DNA from: Polyangium sp. 15x6
GTDB taxonomy: Bacteria; Myxococcota_A; Polyangia; Polyangiales; Polyangiaceae
Length of the DNA stretch: 64,000 nucleotides
Direction of reading: 5' to 3'
Assembly (NCBI RefSeq): GCF_029960785.1
Contig: NZ_JASBQE010000011.1
Span: 124,001 to 188,000 of the forward strand
A program made the translations under genes and the position numbers. The notes under the pieces were generated by a model. The model saw only the letters and a list, made by a program, of their open reading frames with translations. It was not told the DNA's origin and did not search any database. Below, piece after piece: positions 1 to 8,666 of this stretch (the first letter of the stretch is position 1; the number at the start of each line of letters is the position of its first letter).

Positions 1-2384
1 AGCGTCGTTCCTTCCGCAGGCACCCATTCTCGCCAAACGGCTTCGATCATTTCCTCCGGCACGGCCTCCTCCGCCCGCGTGACGACATAACAAAGCCGCC
101 GCGCTGGCACCGACAGCCGCTCTATCAAACGATCCGCCGCCTTGAAGGCCACTTCCTCCCAATAGGCCTGCGCAGCTTCCCGCTCCGCCCCCGTCACCAC
201 CGACTCGAAAAACCCCGGCGCTTCCGAGAACCCCTGCACCTCCAGTCCATCCACCACCTGTTCGATCGTTGCCCGCCCCTTCTCCGACAACCCGCGTCCC
301 GGCCGCACGTGTTGCCTCACCAGCGCATCGAGCTGCGCCAGCACGAATGGATGCCCGCCGCTTCGCGTGAGCATCTTGTCGAGCAGTTCTTTCGTCTCGC
401 CGCCCGCATCCACCATCGCCTGAAGATGCGGCCGGCCCTGGACGAAGAGCGCAGTCTCCCATTTCGAGAGCGCCCCGATCTGCACCCAGCAAACCTTGCC
501 AGGTCGGTATGCTTGCAGCACGTGGCGACTCGTGACCAGCACACGCGACGCGCGTCCCGCGAGATCGTCTACGAGCACCCCAAGCAGCGCGTCCCAGCGT
601 GGATCCAGGCAGGAATACCCACGCTCGGCGCGCTCGGAGCCGAGGTGCGTCTCGAAGTTGTCGAGGACGAGCAGAATCGACTCCCTCCGCATGACGTCGA
701 GCAGGTTCTGCTGGAGCGCATCGAGCCAGGTGTCAGATGAGAGGTCGCCCGGCTTCTCGAAATGGATCGCGCGTGTCGGGTTCTTCCGAACCGTCTCCCG
801 GTAATGGGGCAACTCGAGCAGGAGCTTCGTGTGCACCTGTCGGTAAAGCTCGTCGAGCCGCAAAGGCACCGCGCGGCTCTGGAACGCGAGCACCACGCGG
901 AACCGGTCGTGCCAGAGGTGGATCGCCTCCGCGGCCAGCGTCGTCTTGCCCATGCCGGCGAGCCCCGTCAGGAGCGCCATGGGCTGCGTCGTGCCATCGA
1001 TCCACTCGCGACCGAGCCTGCCGAGCTCGACGGAGCGGCCGAGGAAGCCGTGCGGCGGATCGAGATCCCGTATGGGCCGCGGTAAGAGCGGCGGTGGCCG
1101 AGGATCTCGGCGCTCCATCTGCGCGCTCGCGCCAGAGGCCGGACGAAGTTGCACGCGTCGGGCGCCGAGGATCACGGGATCAGCGTGATCCGCAGGATGG
1201 TACTGCCCGGCGCGCTGCGCGTCGTCGACCAGCTCCTTGCGCGCCAGGGAAAGCGCGACATCCGCCGGATGCAACGCCTCGTCCGCGAGCACATGGCGAA
1301 AGAAACGACGCGCGAGCCTTCGTGCATACACGTCCCGAACCTCGTACCGCATCGCGACGACCTGCTCGACGCCGGCCTCCAGCAAGCCGAGCGCGGTGCC
1401 GACGTGGCCGCGTGTCTCCTCGACGATCTTCGGCAAGGGCGCGAGCTCCCCGCTGCGCACCTCCTCGCCCATCTCGGGGTGCCTCGCGCGAGCTTGCAAC
1501 GCGGCCCATTCGCTGGCCTCGCGGATGTGGCCACCATGGCACGCGCCGAGGAAAAATAGCGAGGGAAAGAAGCCGCTCTCCCCGAAGATGTCGGCGAGCT
1601 CCTTGCCGCGGAGCGATACGCTCGGGCCGCCGGGCTCGTCGGGCTCGACGAGCAAGCCATCCTGCGTGCCGTGGCCACTCCAGTGGACGACGTGATACCC
1701 GCCGCGGTTCTTGATCTGGGTCGCGAGCCGCGCGCGGGTCACGCCGTGGCAAAGGACGTCGACCTCGACGCGGCGGTGCGGCAGGATCTCGTCGAAGAAA
1801 AGCGCGAGGAGCCGCTCGCGCTCCAGCCGGGCCGCGAGCAGGCGCGAGGAGCCGGGGGCTTCGGCGAAGACGAGCAAGACCTTGAGCGGCTCCTCGGCGC
1901 CGATTTCGACAGGCTCGTTCAGAATCGCATCCGCCGTTCGTCCGAAGGCGACGCGGACGACGAGGTTCCGGTCGAGCAGGCGGAGCGGATCCTCTGGCGC
2001 ACGCGCGAGCTCCCAGGGAATGCGGGCCAGCGCCGCGGCGAGCTGATTTCGTTTCGTGTCGTCTCCGGGCGCGGGGATCCGCACGAGGAGCGTGCGCTGG
2101 CGTTTGCCCTCGGCGAGGGCGCGCGTGATGGTCTCTCCGAGGATCGCCTTGCCGAGGAACGCCGCGACCTCGTCGAGCACGCGTGCTTCGTCGCCGGGCC
2201 CCTTGGCGACCCGACCGACGTGGGCGCGGGTGTCCCAGATGCCCTCCCAATCGCTCGCGGGATGGTCGGCGAGGCGCACCTCGCGGGCGTCGATCTGCAC
2301 GCCGCGGGCATCGAGGAGCCGTAGCGTGAATCCCTGTGCATCCTTCCGCGTGTCGAGCAGGAGCTGGAACAGGGATTCGGCCAT
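1..2384 (-). CDS. CHAT protease / STAND-type P-loop NTPase, C-terminus beyond window edge
   Basis: The ATG at 2384 opens a leftward frame that stays open to base 1, so 794 codons are visible and the end is missing. A CHAT (caspase-like) domain is recognised by IPWELA near residue 121, HWSGHG at 234-239 with the catalytic histidine at H238, and LGACHGG with the cysteine at C282; both catalytic residues are intact. After a linker comes a P-loop NTPase with Walker A GLAGMGKTT (K480) and a Walker B-like LLVLDNFE, as in NACHT/NB-ARC (STAND) proteins. CHAT proteins are cysteine proteases, and STAND ATPases act as ligand-triggered switches, so this could be a self-contained sensor-protease of the cell-death or defence type. 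That role is inference. The missing C-terminus would normally carry the sensor repeats. Confidence 0.85.
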   Translation of the reverse strand, partial: MAESLFQLLLDTRKDAQGFTLRLLDARGVQIDAREVRLADHPASDWEGIWDTRAHVGRVAKGPGDEARVLDEVAAFLGKAILGETITRALAEGKRQRTLLVRIPAPGDDTKRNQLAAALARIPWELARAPEDPLRLLDRNLVVRVAFGRTADAILNEPVEIGAEEPLKVLLVFAEAPGSSRLLAARLERERLLALFFDEILPHRRVEVDVLCHGVTRARLATQIKNRGGYHVVHWSGHGTQDGLLVEPDEPGGPSVSLRGKELADIFGESGFFPSLFFLGACHGGHIREASEWAALQARARHPEMGEEVRSGELAPLPKIVEETRGHVGTALGLLEAGVEQVVAMRYEVRDVYARRLARRFFRHVLADEALHPADVALSLARKELVDDAQRAGQYHPADHADPVILGARRVQLRPASGASAQMERRDPRPPPLLPRPIRDLDPPHGFLGRSVELGRLGREWIDGTTQPMALLTGLAGMGKTTLAAEAIHLWHDRFRVVLAFQSRAVPLRLDELYRQVHTKLLLELPHYRETVRKNPTRAIHFEKPGDLSSDTWLDALQQNLLDVMRRESILLVLDNFETHLGSERAERGYSCLDPRWDALLGVLVDDLAGRASRVLVTSRHVLQAYRPGKVCWVQIGALSKWETALFVQGRPHLQAMVDAGGETKELLDKMLTRSGGHPFVLAQLDALVRQHVRPGRGLSEKGRATIEQVVDGLEVQGFSEAPGFFESVVTGAEREAAQAYWEEVAFKAADRLIERLSVPARRLCYVVTRAEEAVPEEMIEAVWREWVPAEGTT

Positions 2385-2426
2385 GCGCGGTAGGATACCG
2401 GTCGTCAGGGACGAACGGCAAGCGCA

Positions 2427-3194
2427 TCAACCGCCCTGCGCGGGCTCCTCGGCCTTTTTCTTCGCGCGCCGCTTGTACAGGGCCGACAGCTCGAATGCCG
2501 TCGCAATCGCCGGCTCCCCGAGCTCCCGCGCCGCCGCCTCCGCGGCTTCCCTCGCCGTGCGCGCGAGGCTCACGATGATGCCGTCGATGAGGTCCAGCGT
2601 CTCCGTCTCCACGGGCGTCCCCCGCGGCTCTGCCTTCACCTTCGCGGCGTCGCGCAGGGCTTGCGCCTTCGCTTGCAGATCCAGGACCGCTTGGGGCCCG
2701 CCGCGATTTTTGGCGAAGTTCGCGACCGTGGTGTCTTTCAGCTGGCTGTGCAGGGCATCGAGTTGTTGGGCCAGCCCTTCGGCGTCGTCCGCGGCCGCGG
2801 AGTCCTGGCCGAGCAGCACGTCGATCTTCTGGACCGCTTCCGCTTGGCCCGCGAGGAGCAGCGCGCGTTTTGATCCGGCGAGCACCGAGCGGGCGCGCAA
2901 TCGAATCCCCTGCCCGTCCCGCATGGCCTTTGCGTGCGCGGCTGTGTCGATTTTCTTGTTCGTACGTTTCGCATTGCGCCCCACGCCCGCCCCGATGAGC
3001 AGATCCCGCGCGTCCTTCAATTCGGCGGCATCCTCGGGCGCGAAGCCGAAGGCCACGAGCTTCGAGCCGTGGGTCAGGTATGCGTTCAAGGTCTGGTTGG
3101 CCTGTTCGAGCGTGTCCTCGGAGCCGAACCGCTCGCCATCCTTGATGAAGGCCGCGCGAGCTTCCGGAGAAAGAGTCGTCAAGTCGAGCGCCAT
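2427..3194 (-). CDS. conserved hypothetical helical protein
   Basis: This is a 255-residue soluble protein with no signal peptide or membrane segment, rich in Ala, Glu, Lys and Arg, and probably all alpha-helical. It starts MALDLTTLSPEARAAF and is preceded by a good ribosome site (AGGGAGG about nine bases upstream on the minus strand). It ends 42 bp before the CHAT-NTPase start on the same strand, so the two are probably co-transcribed. I do not recognise the family. The pairing with a caspase-like protease hints at a substrate or regulator, but nothing in the sequence proves it. Confidence 0.75.
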   Translation of the reverse strand: MALDLTTLSPEARAAFIKDGERFGSEDTLEQANQTLNAYLTHGSKLVAFGFAPEDAAELKDARDLLIGAGVGRNAKRTNKKIDTAAHAKAMRDGQGIRLRARSVLAGSKRALLLAGQAEAVQKIDVLLGQDSAAADDAEGLAQQLDALHSQLKDTTVANFAKNRGGPQAVLDLQAKAQALRDAAKVKAEPRGTPVETETLDLIDGIIVSLARTAREAAEAAARELGEPAIATAFELSALYKRRAKKKAEEPAQGG

Positions 3195-3302
3195 GCGGAA
3201 CGTCCTCCCTGGAGGTTGCGCACGCTACATGAGCGAGCGCACATGTGTCCACGAGTCCGCGCCGCTCTTGTTGCTGATGGGTGGACCTGTAAACTGTCAA
3301 AC

Positions 3303-4034
3303 ATGAACTCCATGGCAACAAGGCTTACGGCATCCTTGGGGCTCGCCCTCGGCTTGGGCTTTGTCTTCACGCCGTTCGGCTGTGGCAGCGGCCCCATCGG
3401 GAACCCGCGGCCCAGCCATCACGGTTCGGGCGATGGCCCGTCGGTCCCTGCGGCGACGGTCTCCGAGCTCGAGGCGTGCGCCGAGCATGGCGCCGGTCGG
3501 CTGAAGGGCACCCACTACGCCATCATCTTCGACGTCGACGTAATGGAGAGCGGAGAGGTCCGCGCGGCCAAGATCCGGGAGTCGGAGATCGGCGATCGGG
3601 AGATCGAAACGTGCATGGAGCACGCGCTCCAGGCGATGTCGTTGCCTGGGGTCGTCACGCCGCTGCGATCCTCGGCGCCGGAGGGCGTGATGCTGTCCCC
3701 GCACGCCCGCGGCGCCATGGGGAATGTCGTGGTCCTGGGACCCGCCGTGAGCCTGGTGCCGGTGTTGATCGTTGCCGCGGGGGTGACGATCATCGTGGTT
3801 GTCACCGCGCATGCCGTGGAGGAGACGGCCGAGGCGATCCGTCGGCGGCCGAGGAAGGTCGAGAAGCTGTGTTACCCGCTGCTGGAGGAGTGTCTCGAGA
3901 ACCCATGGCAACCAGAGTGGAACAGGAGGAAGTTCGGCAATTACAAGCAATGTGAAGCATGTTTCGACCACTGTGTAAAGAAGGCCGTGTGGCCTGAAGA
4001 CAAGTGCCCGCGTCCAGGTTCTCGCCCGAAATGA
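3303..4034 (+). CDS. lipoprotein with TonB/AgmX-like domain and Cys-rich C-terminus; SitA-like toxin candidate
   Basis: The protein has 243 residues. The N-terminus is a lipoprotein signal (basic MATR, a hydrophobic run, then FTPFGC with C27 as the lipidated residue). Residues about 60-115 resemble the small TonB-C/AgmX-type fold (pattern FDVDV..GEVRAAKI..S..GD..IETCMEHAL). A strongly hydrophobic segment follows at about 140-172, then a basic tail with six cysteines (LCYPLLEEC, QCEACFDHC, DKCP). Myxobacterial SitA proteins are polymorphic toxins that are lipoproteins with variable C-termini, transferred by outer-membrane exchange and encoded just upstream of their immunity genes. The architecture and the two downstream paralogues fit that pattern, but the toxin assignment is inference. 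An ordinary envelope lipoprotein is the alternative. Confidence 0.75.
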   Translation: MNSMATRLTASLGLALGLGFVFTPFGCGSGPIGNPRPSHHGSGDGPSVPAATVSELEACAEHGAGRLKGTHYAIIFDVDVMESGEVRAAKIRESEIGDREIETCMEHALQAMSLPGVVTPLRSSAPEGVMLSPHARGAMGNVVVLGPAVSLVPVLIVAAGVTIIVVVTAHAVEETAEAIRRRPRKVEKLCYPLLEECLENPWQPEWNRRKFGNYKQCEACFDHCVKKAVWPEDKCPRPGSRPK

Positions 4035-4057
4035 TGCCCTTGCAGGAGTGAAGCGCC

Positions 4058-4786
4058 GTGCAGGCTCCCGACGAAAAACCTGAGATTTGCTGGTCCTGCA
4101 ACGAAAATGAGGCGACGGAGCCGTTCGCGTACCCTGGGGCACCCCTCACCTTGGTTTGCGCGAGGTGTCTCGAGTGGCTGAGCATGCGAGATGAATTGGA
4201 GCACGTACTCGGTCAAAGCTTGGAGCTTGCGGAACGTGGACACATCGACGAAGCGCTCGAGCGCCTGAATGCGTTTCTGGAGAAGAGTCGAGGCTGTGAC
4301 CATGACCGACGGTTCGCCCGCAGGGTCGCTCATGTCCGCGCGATGATCCTCTCCGACGCGGGCCGGTATGCCGAGGCGGAGCAAGCCTGTAAAGCGTGGG
4401 CACAGCTCGGCTTCACCAGGGTGTCGGAGCGATGGGAGCATGGCTTCGAAACAGCTCTGGCATTGGACGCGCTCGGGCGACCGCGAGAAGCGTTGGCTGC
4501 CCTCGAAGATGCGCTCGGCCATCGAGACCCTTACCTCTTTTCTGTAGGGGAAAAGCTCGTCGCCTTGGTGGAGCTTTCGGAAAAGCTCGGACAGCCTGTC
4601 GACCCGAAGTGGCAGAGCCTCGCTGAAGCGGTGGCGGAAGCCTATGGAATCGAGATGCCCGCTCATGAGTCGCTTGCAGAGCGCATGCTGGCGCTCGCGG
4701 AGATGACCCGGGAGATGCTGCCGAAGTGTGCGAGGGACTCGGAAAACGACGACCGGACTCGCAAGCCTCCCCAACTCGACGAGTGA
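4058..4786 (+). CDS. zinc-ribbon/TPR-like protein, first of two tandem paralogues (possible immunity protein)
   Basis: This 242-residue cytosolic protein has an N-terminal four-cysteine knuckle (C11, C14, C34, C37; CWSC and CARC) that could bind zinc. It is followed by helical TPR-like hairpins (about 50-180: GHIDEALERLNAF, GRYAEAEQA, GRPREALAALEDAL). It shares clear residue-by-residue similarity with the next gene, so the pair arose by duplication. It starts 23 bp after the lipoprotein gene and ends six bases before its paralogue, which indicates one operon. Stacks of diverged immunity paralogues behind a toxin gene are common in polymorphic toxin loci, so an immunity role is a reasonable guess. 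No family name is recognised. Confidence 0.75.
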   Translation: MQAPDEKPEICWSCNENEATEPFAYPGAPLTLVCARCLEWLSMRDELEHVLGQSLELAERGHIDEALERLNAFLEKSRGCDHDRRFARRVAHVRAMILSDAGRYAEAEQACKAWAQLGFTRVSERWEHGFETALALDALGRPREALAALEDALGHRDPYLFSVGEKLVALVELSEKLGQPVDPKWQSLAEAVAEAYGIEMPAHESLAERMLALAEMTREMLPKCARDSENDDRTRKPPQLDE

Positions 4787-4792
4787 AACATC

Positions 4793-5518
4793 ATGCCGTC
4801 TCCCAGTGAAAAAGCTCAACCTTGCTCGTTCTGCGAGAAGCGAGAGGCGACGAATACATACACGCGCGCGGGGCGCACGAACGAGGTGTGCGCCACGTGC
4901 CTCGACCGGCTGGAGGTGCAAGAGGCGGTGGAGTACAAAACCATCGATATCATCGAGCTCCTGGAGAGCAAACGATACGACGAGGCGCTCGCGCAGGTGG
5001 ATGGGTTCGAAAAGGCGAACCGCCATCGTGATCATGATGGATGGATGGATCGAAGCATCGCAACGGAGCGCGCGAACATTCTCTACGAGGCAGGCAGGTA
5101 CGAGGAAGCCCTGCAAGCATCCGAAGCCAAGGCGCAGCTCGGATTCGAGAACGTCACGGATCGATGGTCGTATGGCCTTGAAAAGGCGGGGATCTTGGAG
5201 CTCCTCGGAAGGCATCGCGAAGCCCTGGAGGCTTTCGAGGAGGCATTCAGCCATCAAGACCCCAAGTTTCTGGCGCGCGCCGCATATTACTTCCCCGCAC
5301 TGGTCGAGCTGTCGGAAGACCTCGGACAGCCAGTCGATGAAAAGTGGCGGCGCGTCGCGGAGGCGGCGGCGGAGGAGTTTGCCGTCGAGATGCCCGTCCG
5401 GGACTCGCTCGGAGAAAGCATGCGCGCGCTCGAGAAGATGACCCGAGGGATGCCTTCGAAGGCGGAGAGGGAGTGGAGAGCAACCCACGGCGGCGGAGCC
5501 GGCGGGGACGCGCTGTGA
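4793..5518 (+). CDS. zinc-ribbon/TPR-like protein, second tandem paralogue
   Basis: The protein has 241 residues and is a diverged copy of the preceding gene. It keeps the four cysteines (C11, C14, C33, C36; CSFC and CATC) and the helical repeats (KRYDEALAQVDGF, GRYEEALQASEAK, GRHREALEAFEEAF). The block LGQPVD.KW is shared exactly in both copies. The most variable part is the first helical hairpin after the zinc knuckle, the pattern expected if each copy recognises a different partner. It is co-directional and tightly spaced with its paralogue. Function is not known; immunity to a toxin from this or a lost neighbour is the working hypothesis. Confidence 0.75.
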   Translation: MPSPSEKAQPCSFCEKREATNTYTRAGRTNEVCATCLDRLEVQEAVEYKTIDIIELLESKRYDEALAQVDGFEKANRHRDHDGWMDRSIATERANILYEAGRYEEALQASEAKAQLGFENVTDRWSYGLEKAGILELLGRHREALEAFEEAFSHQDPKFLARAAYYFPALVELSEDLGQPVDEKWRRVAEAAAEEFAVEMPVRDSLGESMRALEKMTRGMPSKAEREWRATHGGGAGGDAL

Positions 5519-5717
5519 ATCGCTACGGCTCAGCCGCACGGTGCTGACATGAAGATTGTCTGGCGCAGAGGGAGTTCGGGGCGAAGGCGCGGGTCGCATG
5601 GGTGATAGGGGCGCCTGGTGGGCGAAACGAAAACTTGATACCTCCTGCAAGGCATGAAACCGTGCGCGCCATGCGGGCGGCCTGGCACGATGGCTGCCGC
5701 AGCACCGAGGTGTGAAT

Positions 5718-6203
5718 ATGACGACGAATCGCGAGCGCGGATGTTTGTGGTTATTCAAAGACAAGGCCGATTTTCGCGCACTTCCAACGGCTGCCACGTT
5801 CGAAGGTTACATGAAGGCGGTCCTCATTTGTGCCAATGGTGACGGTACATTGGCACCCGAAGAGAGAGACTGGGCGGTCGGTCACTCTGCTGCGTTCGGC
5901 GCGCCGGACTCGCTGGTCGACGAGCTCAAATCCTACGGGGCCGACGAAGACATCGAGCAGCTCATCTCGTCGACGCCGGAGTCGAATGCTTGCCGGCGTT
6001 TTCTCGTCTACGACGCGATTCGAGCCTGCAGCGCGGATGGCGAATGCAGCGACCGGGAGAGGGCGATGGTGATCCGAATGGCAGCGAAGCTCGGGCTCTC
6101 CGAAGAGCTGGTCCGACAGATCGAAGACGTCTGTCGCGAAGAAGCCCGACTGCGGGAGAAACGACTGAAGCTCGTGTATCCAGAGGGGCAGCCGCCTCTG
6201 TAG
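5718..6203 (+). CDS. TerB-like domain protein
   Basis: This 161-residue, all-helical, acidic protein has the TerB-type pattern of two repeated acidic loops: LICANGDGTLAPEERDW near residue 40 and ACSADGECSDRERAMV near residue 108. In the TerB/DUF533 families these acidic loops bind metal and the proteins sit in tellurite-resistance or stress complexes. The ATG at 5718 is favoured over the GTG at 5712 because GAGG lies seven bases before it. The stretch 5519-5711 upstream holds no gene that I can support. No membrane segment or signal peptide is seen. Confidence 0.7.
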   Translation: MTTNRERGCLWLFKDKADFRALPTAATFEGYMKAVLICANGDGTLAPEERDWAVGHSAAFGAPDSLVDELKSYGADEDIEQLISSTPESNACRRFLVYDAIRACSADGECSDRERAMVIRMAAKLGLSEELVRQIEDVCREEARLREKRLKLVYPEGQPPL

Positions 6204-6377
6204 GTCGAGTGTGCGAGGGACTCGGGAGACGAGGACCGGCAGGCGAAGGTGAGCTGCACGCCGCCCGTCCACGTCGCGGCGACCGTTGGTCCTGGACGAA
6301 CCCCGGGTTTGCCGGCGTGCACCTGGGCAAACGGTTTGTCTTGACCGGCCTCGTCGATCGGGGGTACGCTCGCGCGC

Positions 6378-7376
6378 ATGAAACTCCTGCACGCCGCAAG
6401 CGCGGCTCTCTTCGCTGGTTCCCTCGTCTCCTCGTCGGTGATGGCGGCCCCCACGGTGGACGCTTCCCCGACCGAGCCCCCCAAGATCCCGTACCTGTCG
6501 TACACGTCGGGCCGGGCCCTCTCGACGTGGTACCCGGACACGCTGGCTCTGCTCCGGGAAGCCCAGACGCTCGAAAAGGAAGGGAAGACCAACGAGGCTC
6601 TCGAAAAGTACAGGGACGCCTGGCGACTGGAGCCGTACGGCAACACCTACGTCGAGCTCGGCCTCGCCGACGCGCGGGCCGGCAACATGCTGCCTTGCGC
6701 TCGGAACCTCCAGACCGCTCTCCAGGGCTGGACGCGTCAACTCGATTTCGTGCGTCCGGTCGAGCTGGTTCGCGAGGTCTTCAGCCATTGCAAGAAGAGT
6801 GTTGGCGCGATTGCCATCAAGATCAACGTACCCGACGTGCGCGTGACGATCGACGGGGAGGACGTCCGGGAGTGGCCCTACTTCTCGGAGATCTACGTGG
6901 AGCCCGGGAAGCACACCGTGAAGGCCAAGAAAGACTCGTACTGGATGAATCAGACCTATGTGGAGGTCGGGCCCGGAGAGCGGAAGCCGCTGTCGATCGC
7001 AATGCAAACGAAGTATGATACTCATTTTGTTGGATTCAGCCGCCCTGTGAATTTCAGCGTCAACGCGAACCTCGCTACCGGGGGGAAGAATGAGGAGCCG
7101 ACTTGGCCGACGAAGCTCATGATCGCAAGCGGCGTCGGGATCGGGCTCGGCGTCGGGGCTGTCGTCACGGGCCTCGTCATGGTGAATAACGCAGAGTCGA
7201 AATCGGCAGCCGCGACGTGGACGGGAATTGCCGCCGCCGGTGGTATTCTCACAGGGATCTCGCTGACCGGCCTGATCATCGGCGTCGCCAGCCGTCCCCG
7301 CGAGCCCAGCGTCATCATCCAGCCCAGCGTGTCGAACGACGGTGCGGGCGTGCAGCTCACCGGCACCTTGGAGTAG
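6378..7376 (+). CDS. exported PEGA-domain protein with TPR-like N-terminus and two C-terminal membrane segments
   Basis: The 332-residue protein starts with a Sec signal peptide (MKLLHAASAALFAG... ending SSVMAA). Residues about 55-110 form TPR-like helices (EAQTLEKEGKTNEALEKY). A PEGA beta-domain follows at about 155-210 (VRVTIDGEDV, VEPGKHTVKAKK). Two transmembrane helices lie at about 250-310 (IASGVGIGLGVGAVVTGLVM and GIAAAGGILTGISLTGLIIG). PEGA proteins are typically surface-associated and bind glycan or protein; many myxobacterial paralogues share exactly this TPR-PEGA-TM layout, but their task is unknown. It is probably a single-gene transcript: 174 bp separate it from the TerB-like gene and 362 bp of repeat-bearing DNA follow. 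Confidence 0.8.
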   Translation: MKLLHAASAALFAGSLVSSSVMAAPTVDASPTEPPKIPYLSYTSGRALSTWYPDTLALLREAQTLEKEGKTNEALEKYRDAWRLEPYGNTYVELGLADARAGNMLPCARNLQTALQGWTRQLDFVRPVELVREVFSHCKKSVGAIAIKINVPDVRVTIDGEDVREWPYFSEIYVEPGKHTVKAKKDSYWMNQTYVEVGPGERKPLSIAMQTKYDTHFVGFSRPVNFSVNANLATGGKNEEPTWPTKLMIASGVGIGLGVGAVVTGLVMVNNAESKSAAATWTGIAAAGGILTGISLTGLIIGVASRPREPSVIIQPSVSNDGAGVQLTGTLE

Positions 7377-7738
7377 GGCTGGACCTGGGCCGGAGGCGCG
7401 TGGGGCTCTCCAGGGACCGCATGCGGTTGATGCGGAACCGTAGTGGGGTTCACACGACCGCGCGTGGACCTGACCCAGGAACGCGTGGACCTGACCGGGG
7501 AACGCGTGGACCTGACCCGGAACCGTGCGCGGGCTGCGCGCGCGGCGCCTGGACCGAAGGTCGAGCGGTTGGATCTCGGCGAAGCCATGCGCGAGGTTCC
7601 GCACGGAGCGTCTGAAGCCGAGGACGGAGCGGTCAGGGTTGACCCAGCCGCGCCTGGACCCGAGACGGGGCGCGCCTGGACCTTTGGCGGAATCACCCGG
7701 ACCGCTCGGCGCGGCACCTGAGGTATTCTTCCCCCGCC
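7377..7738. other. intergenic stretch with degenerate direct repeats, no supported gene
   Basis: These 362 bp separate the PEGA gene from the ADP-ribosylglycohydrolase. They hold three exact-frame copies of a 21-bp unit (7461-7523) and decayed relatives on both sides (GGACCTGGGCCGGAG near 7381, GCGCCTGGACC near 7653 and 7673). A frame stays open across them, but its translation is only the repeat (VDLTxER), so I do not call a gene. No promoter with recognisable -35/-10 boxes was seen. Confidence 0.5.
7461..7523. repeat. three tandem copies of a 21-bp unit
   Basis: The unit begins CGCGTGGACCTGACC and recurs at 7461, 7482 and 7503, with changes only in the last third. Its length is a multiple of three, so any frame across it yields a seven-residue repeat (VDLTxER on the plus strand). 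Confidence 0.8.
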
Positions 7739-8662
7739 ATGAACCTCCCCGCCGATCACGCAGCCCGCATGGAACGCGCCCTGCTCGCCCTCGACGGCCT
7801 CTCCACGGGGGACGCCTTCGGAGAGCGCTTCTTCGTGCACCCCGACCACGTCGAGCGTCTGATCGCCGAGCGAGCCGTCCCCGCCGCTCCCTGGAGGTAC
7901 ACCGACGACACCGTGATGGCCCTGGGCATCGTCGAGGTGCTCGAGCGCCTCGGCACGATCGAGCAAGACGCGCTGGCGCGCGTGTTCGCCAGGCGGTACG
8001 GCGCCGAGCCGCATCGCGGGTACGGCGGCGCGGCTCACGAGATCCTGCGGAACATCGTCACGGGGACTCCGTGGCAGGTCACGGCGAAGGCGGTCTTCGG
8101 CGGGACAGGCTCGATGGGCAACGGCGGCGCCATGCGCGTCGCGCCGCTTGGCGCTTATTTCGCCGACGATCTCGACGAGGTGGTGCGGCAAGCCAAGGCC
8201 TCGGCCGAGGTGACGCATGCCCACCCCGACGGCCAGGCAGGCGCCGTCGCGGTGGCGGTCGCGGCGGCGGTGGCGTGGCAGATGGGCACGGGCAAGGAGG
8301 TTCGATCGGGCGAGGCGTTGCTTCGCGCGGCGTTCCGCTTCACGCCCGACGGTGAGACGAAGGACGGTCTGGCGAAGGCATTGACGATCCCGCTGGAGGA
8401 CGATCCGCGCACGGCGGCGAGCACGCTCGGATCGGGGTATCGGGTGCTTTCGTGGGACACGGTGCCGTTTGCGCTGTGGTGCGCCGCGCGGCACCTCGAC
8501 AGCTACGAGGAAGCGCTCTGGACGACCGTCGGCGGTCTCGGGGATCGGGACACGACGTGCGCGATGGCGGGCGGCGTCGTGGCGCTGTCGGCCGGGCGCG
8601 CGTCGATCCCAGCCGAATGGATCGCCGCGCGAGAGCCGCTCGCGCTCGGCGCGGAAAGATAG
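7739..8662 (+). CDS. ADP-ribosylglycohydrolase family protein
   Basis: The 307-residue protein is an ARH/DraG-type hydrolase, which removes ADP-ribose from protein or small-molecule targets using two Mg ions. The diagnostic metal motifs are present: STGDAFGE near residue 22, YTDDTVM near 54-60, the glycine-rich GTGSMGNGGAMR near 121-132, and GDRDTTCAMAGG near the C-terminus. In the family the paired aspartates of TDDT and DxDT hold the dinuclear metal. It is a standalone cytosolic domain of normal length. It converges on the crosslink glycosylase gene, with four bases between the stop codons, and both act in reversing nucleic-acid or protein modification, although convergent order argues against an operon. 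Confidence 0.88.
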   Translation: MNLPADHAARMERALLALDGLSTGDAFGERFFVHPDHVERLIAERAVPAAPWRYTDDTVMALGIVEVLERLGTIEQDALARVFARRYGAEPHRGYGGAAHEILRNIVTGTPWQVTAKAVFGGTGSMGNGGAMRVAPLGAYFADDLDEVVRQAKASAEVTHAHPDGQAGAVAVAVAAAVAWQMGTGKEVRSGEALLRAAFRFTPDGETKDGLAKALTIPLEDDPRTAASTLGSGYRVLSWDTVPFALWCAARHLDSYEEALWTTVGGLGDRDTTCAMAGGVVALSAGRASIPAEWIAAREPLALGAER

Positions 8663-8666
8663 GTCG

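Noticed and set aside
1180-3321. 713-codon leftward open frame
   Set aside because: It is the shifted shadow of the CHAT-NTPase and the 255-residue gene; its translation is Arg/Pro/Gly-rich with no motif, while the accepted frames hold catalytic motifs.
7443-7721. 92-residue rightward protein with VDLTxER repeats
   Set aside because: No ribosome site, translation reflects the 21-bp repeat, and flanking residues are low-complexity.
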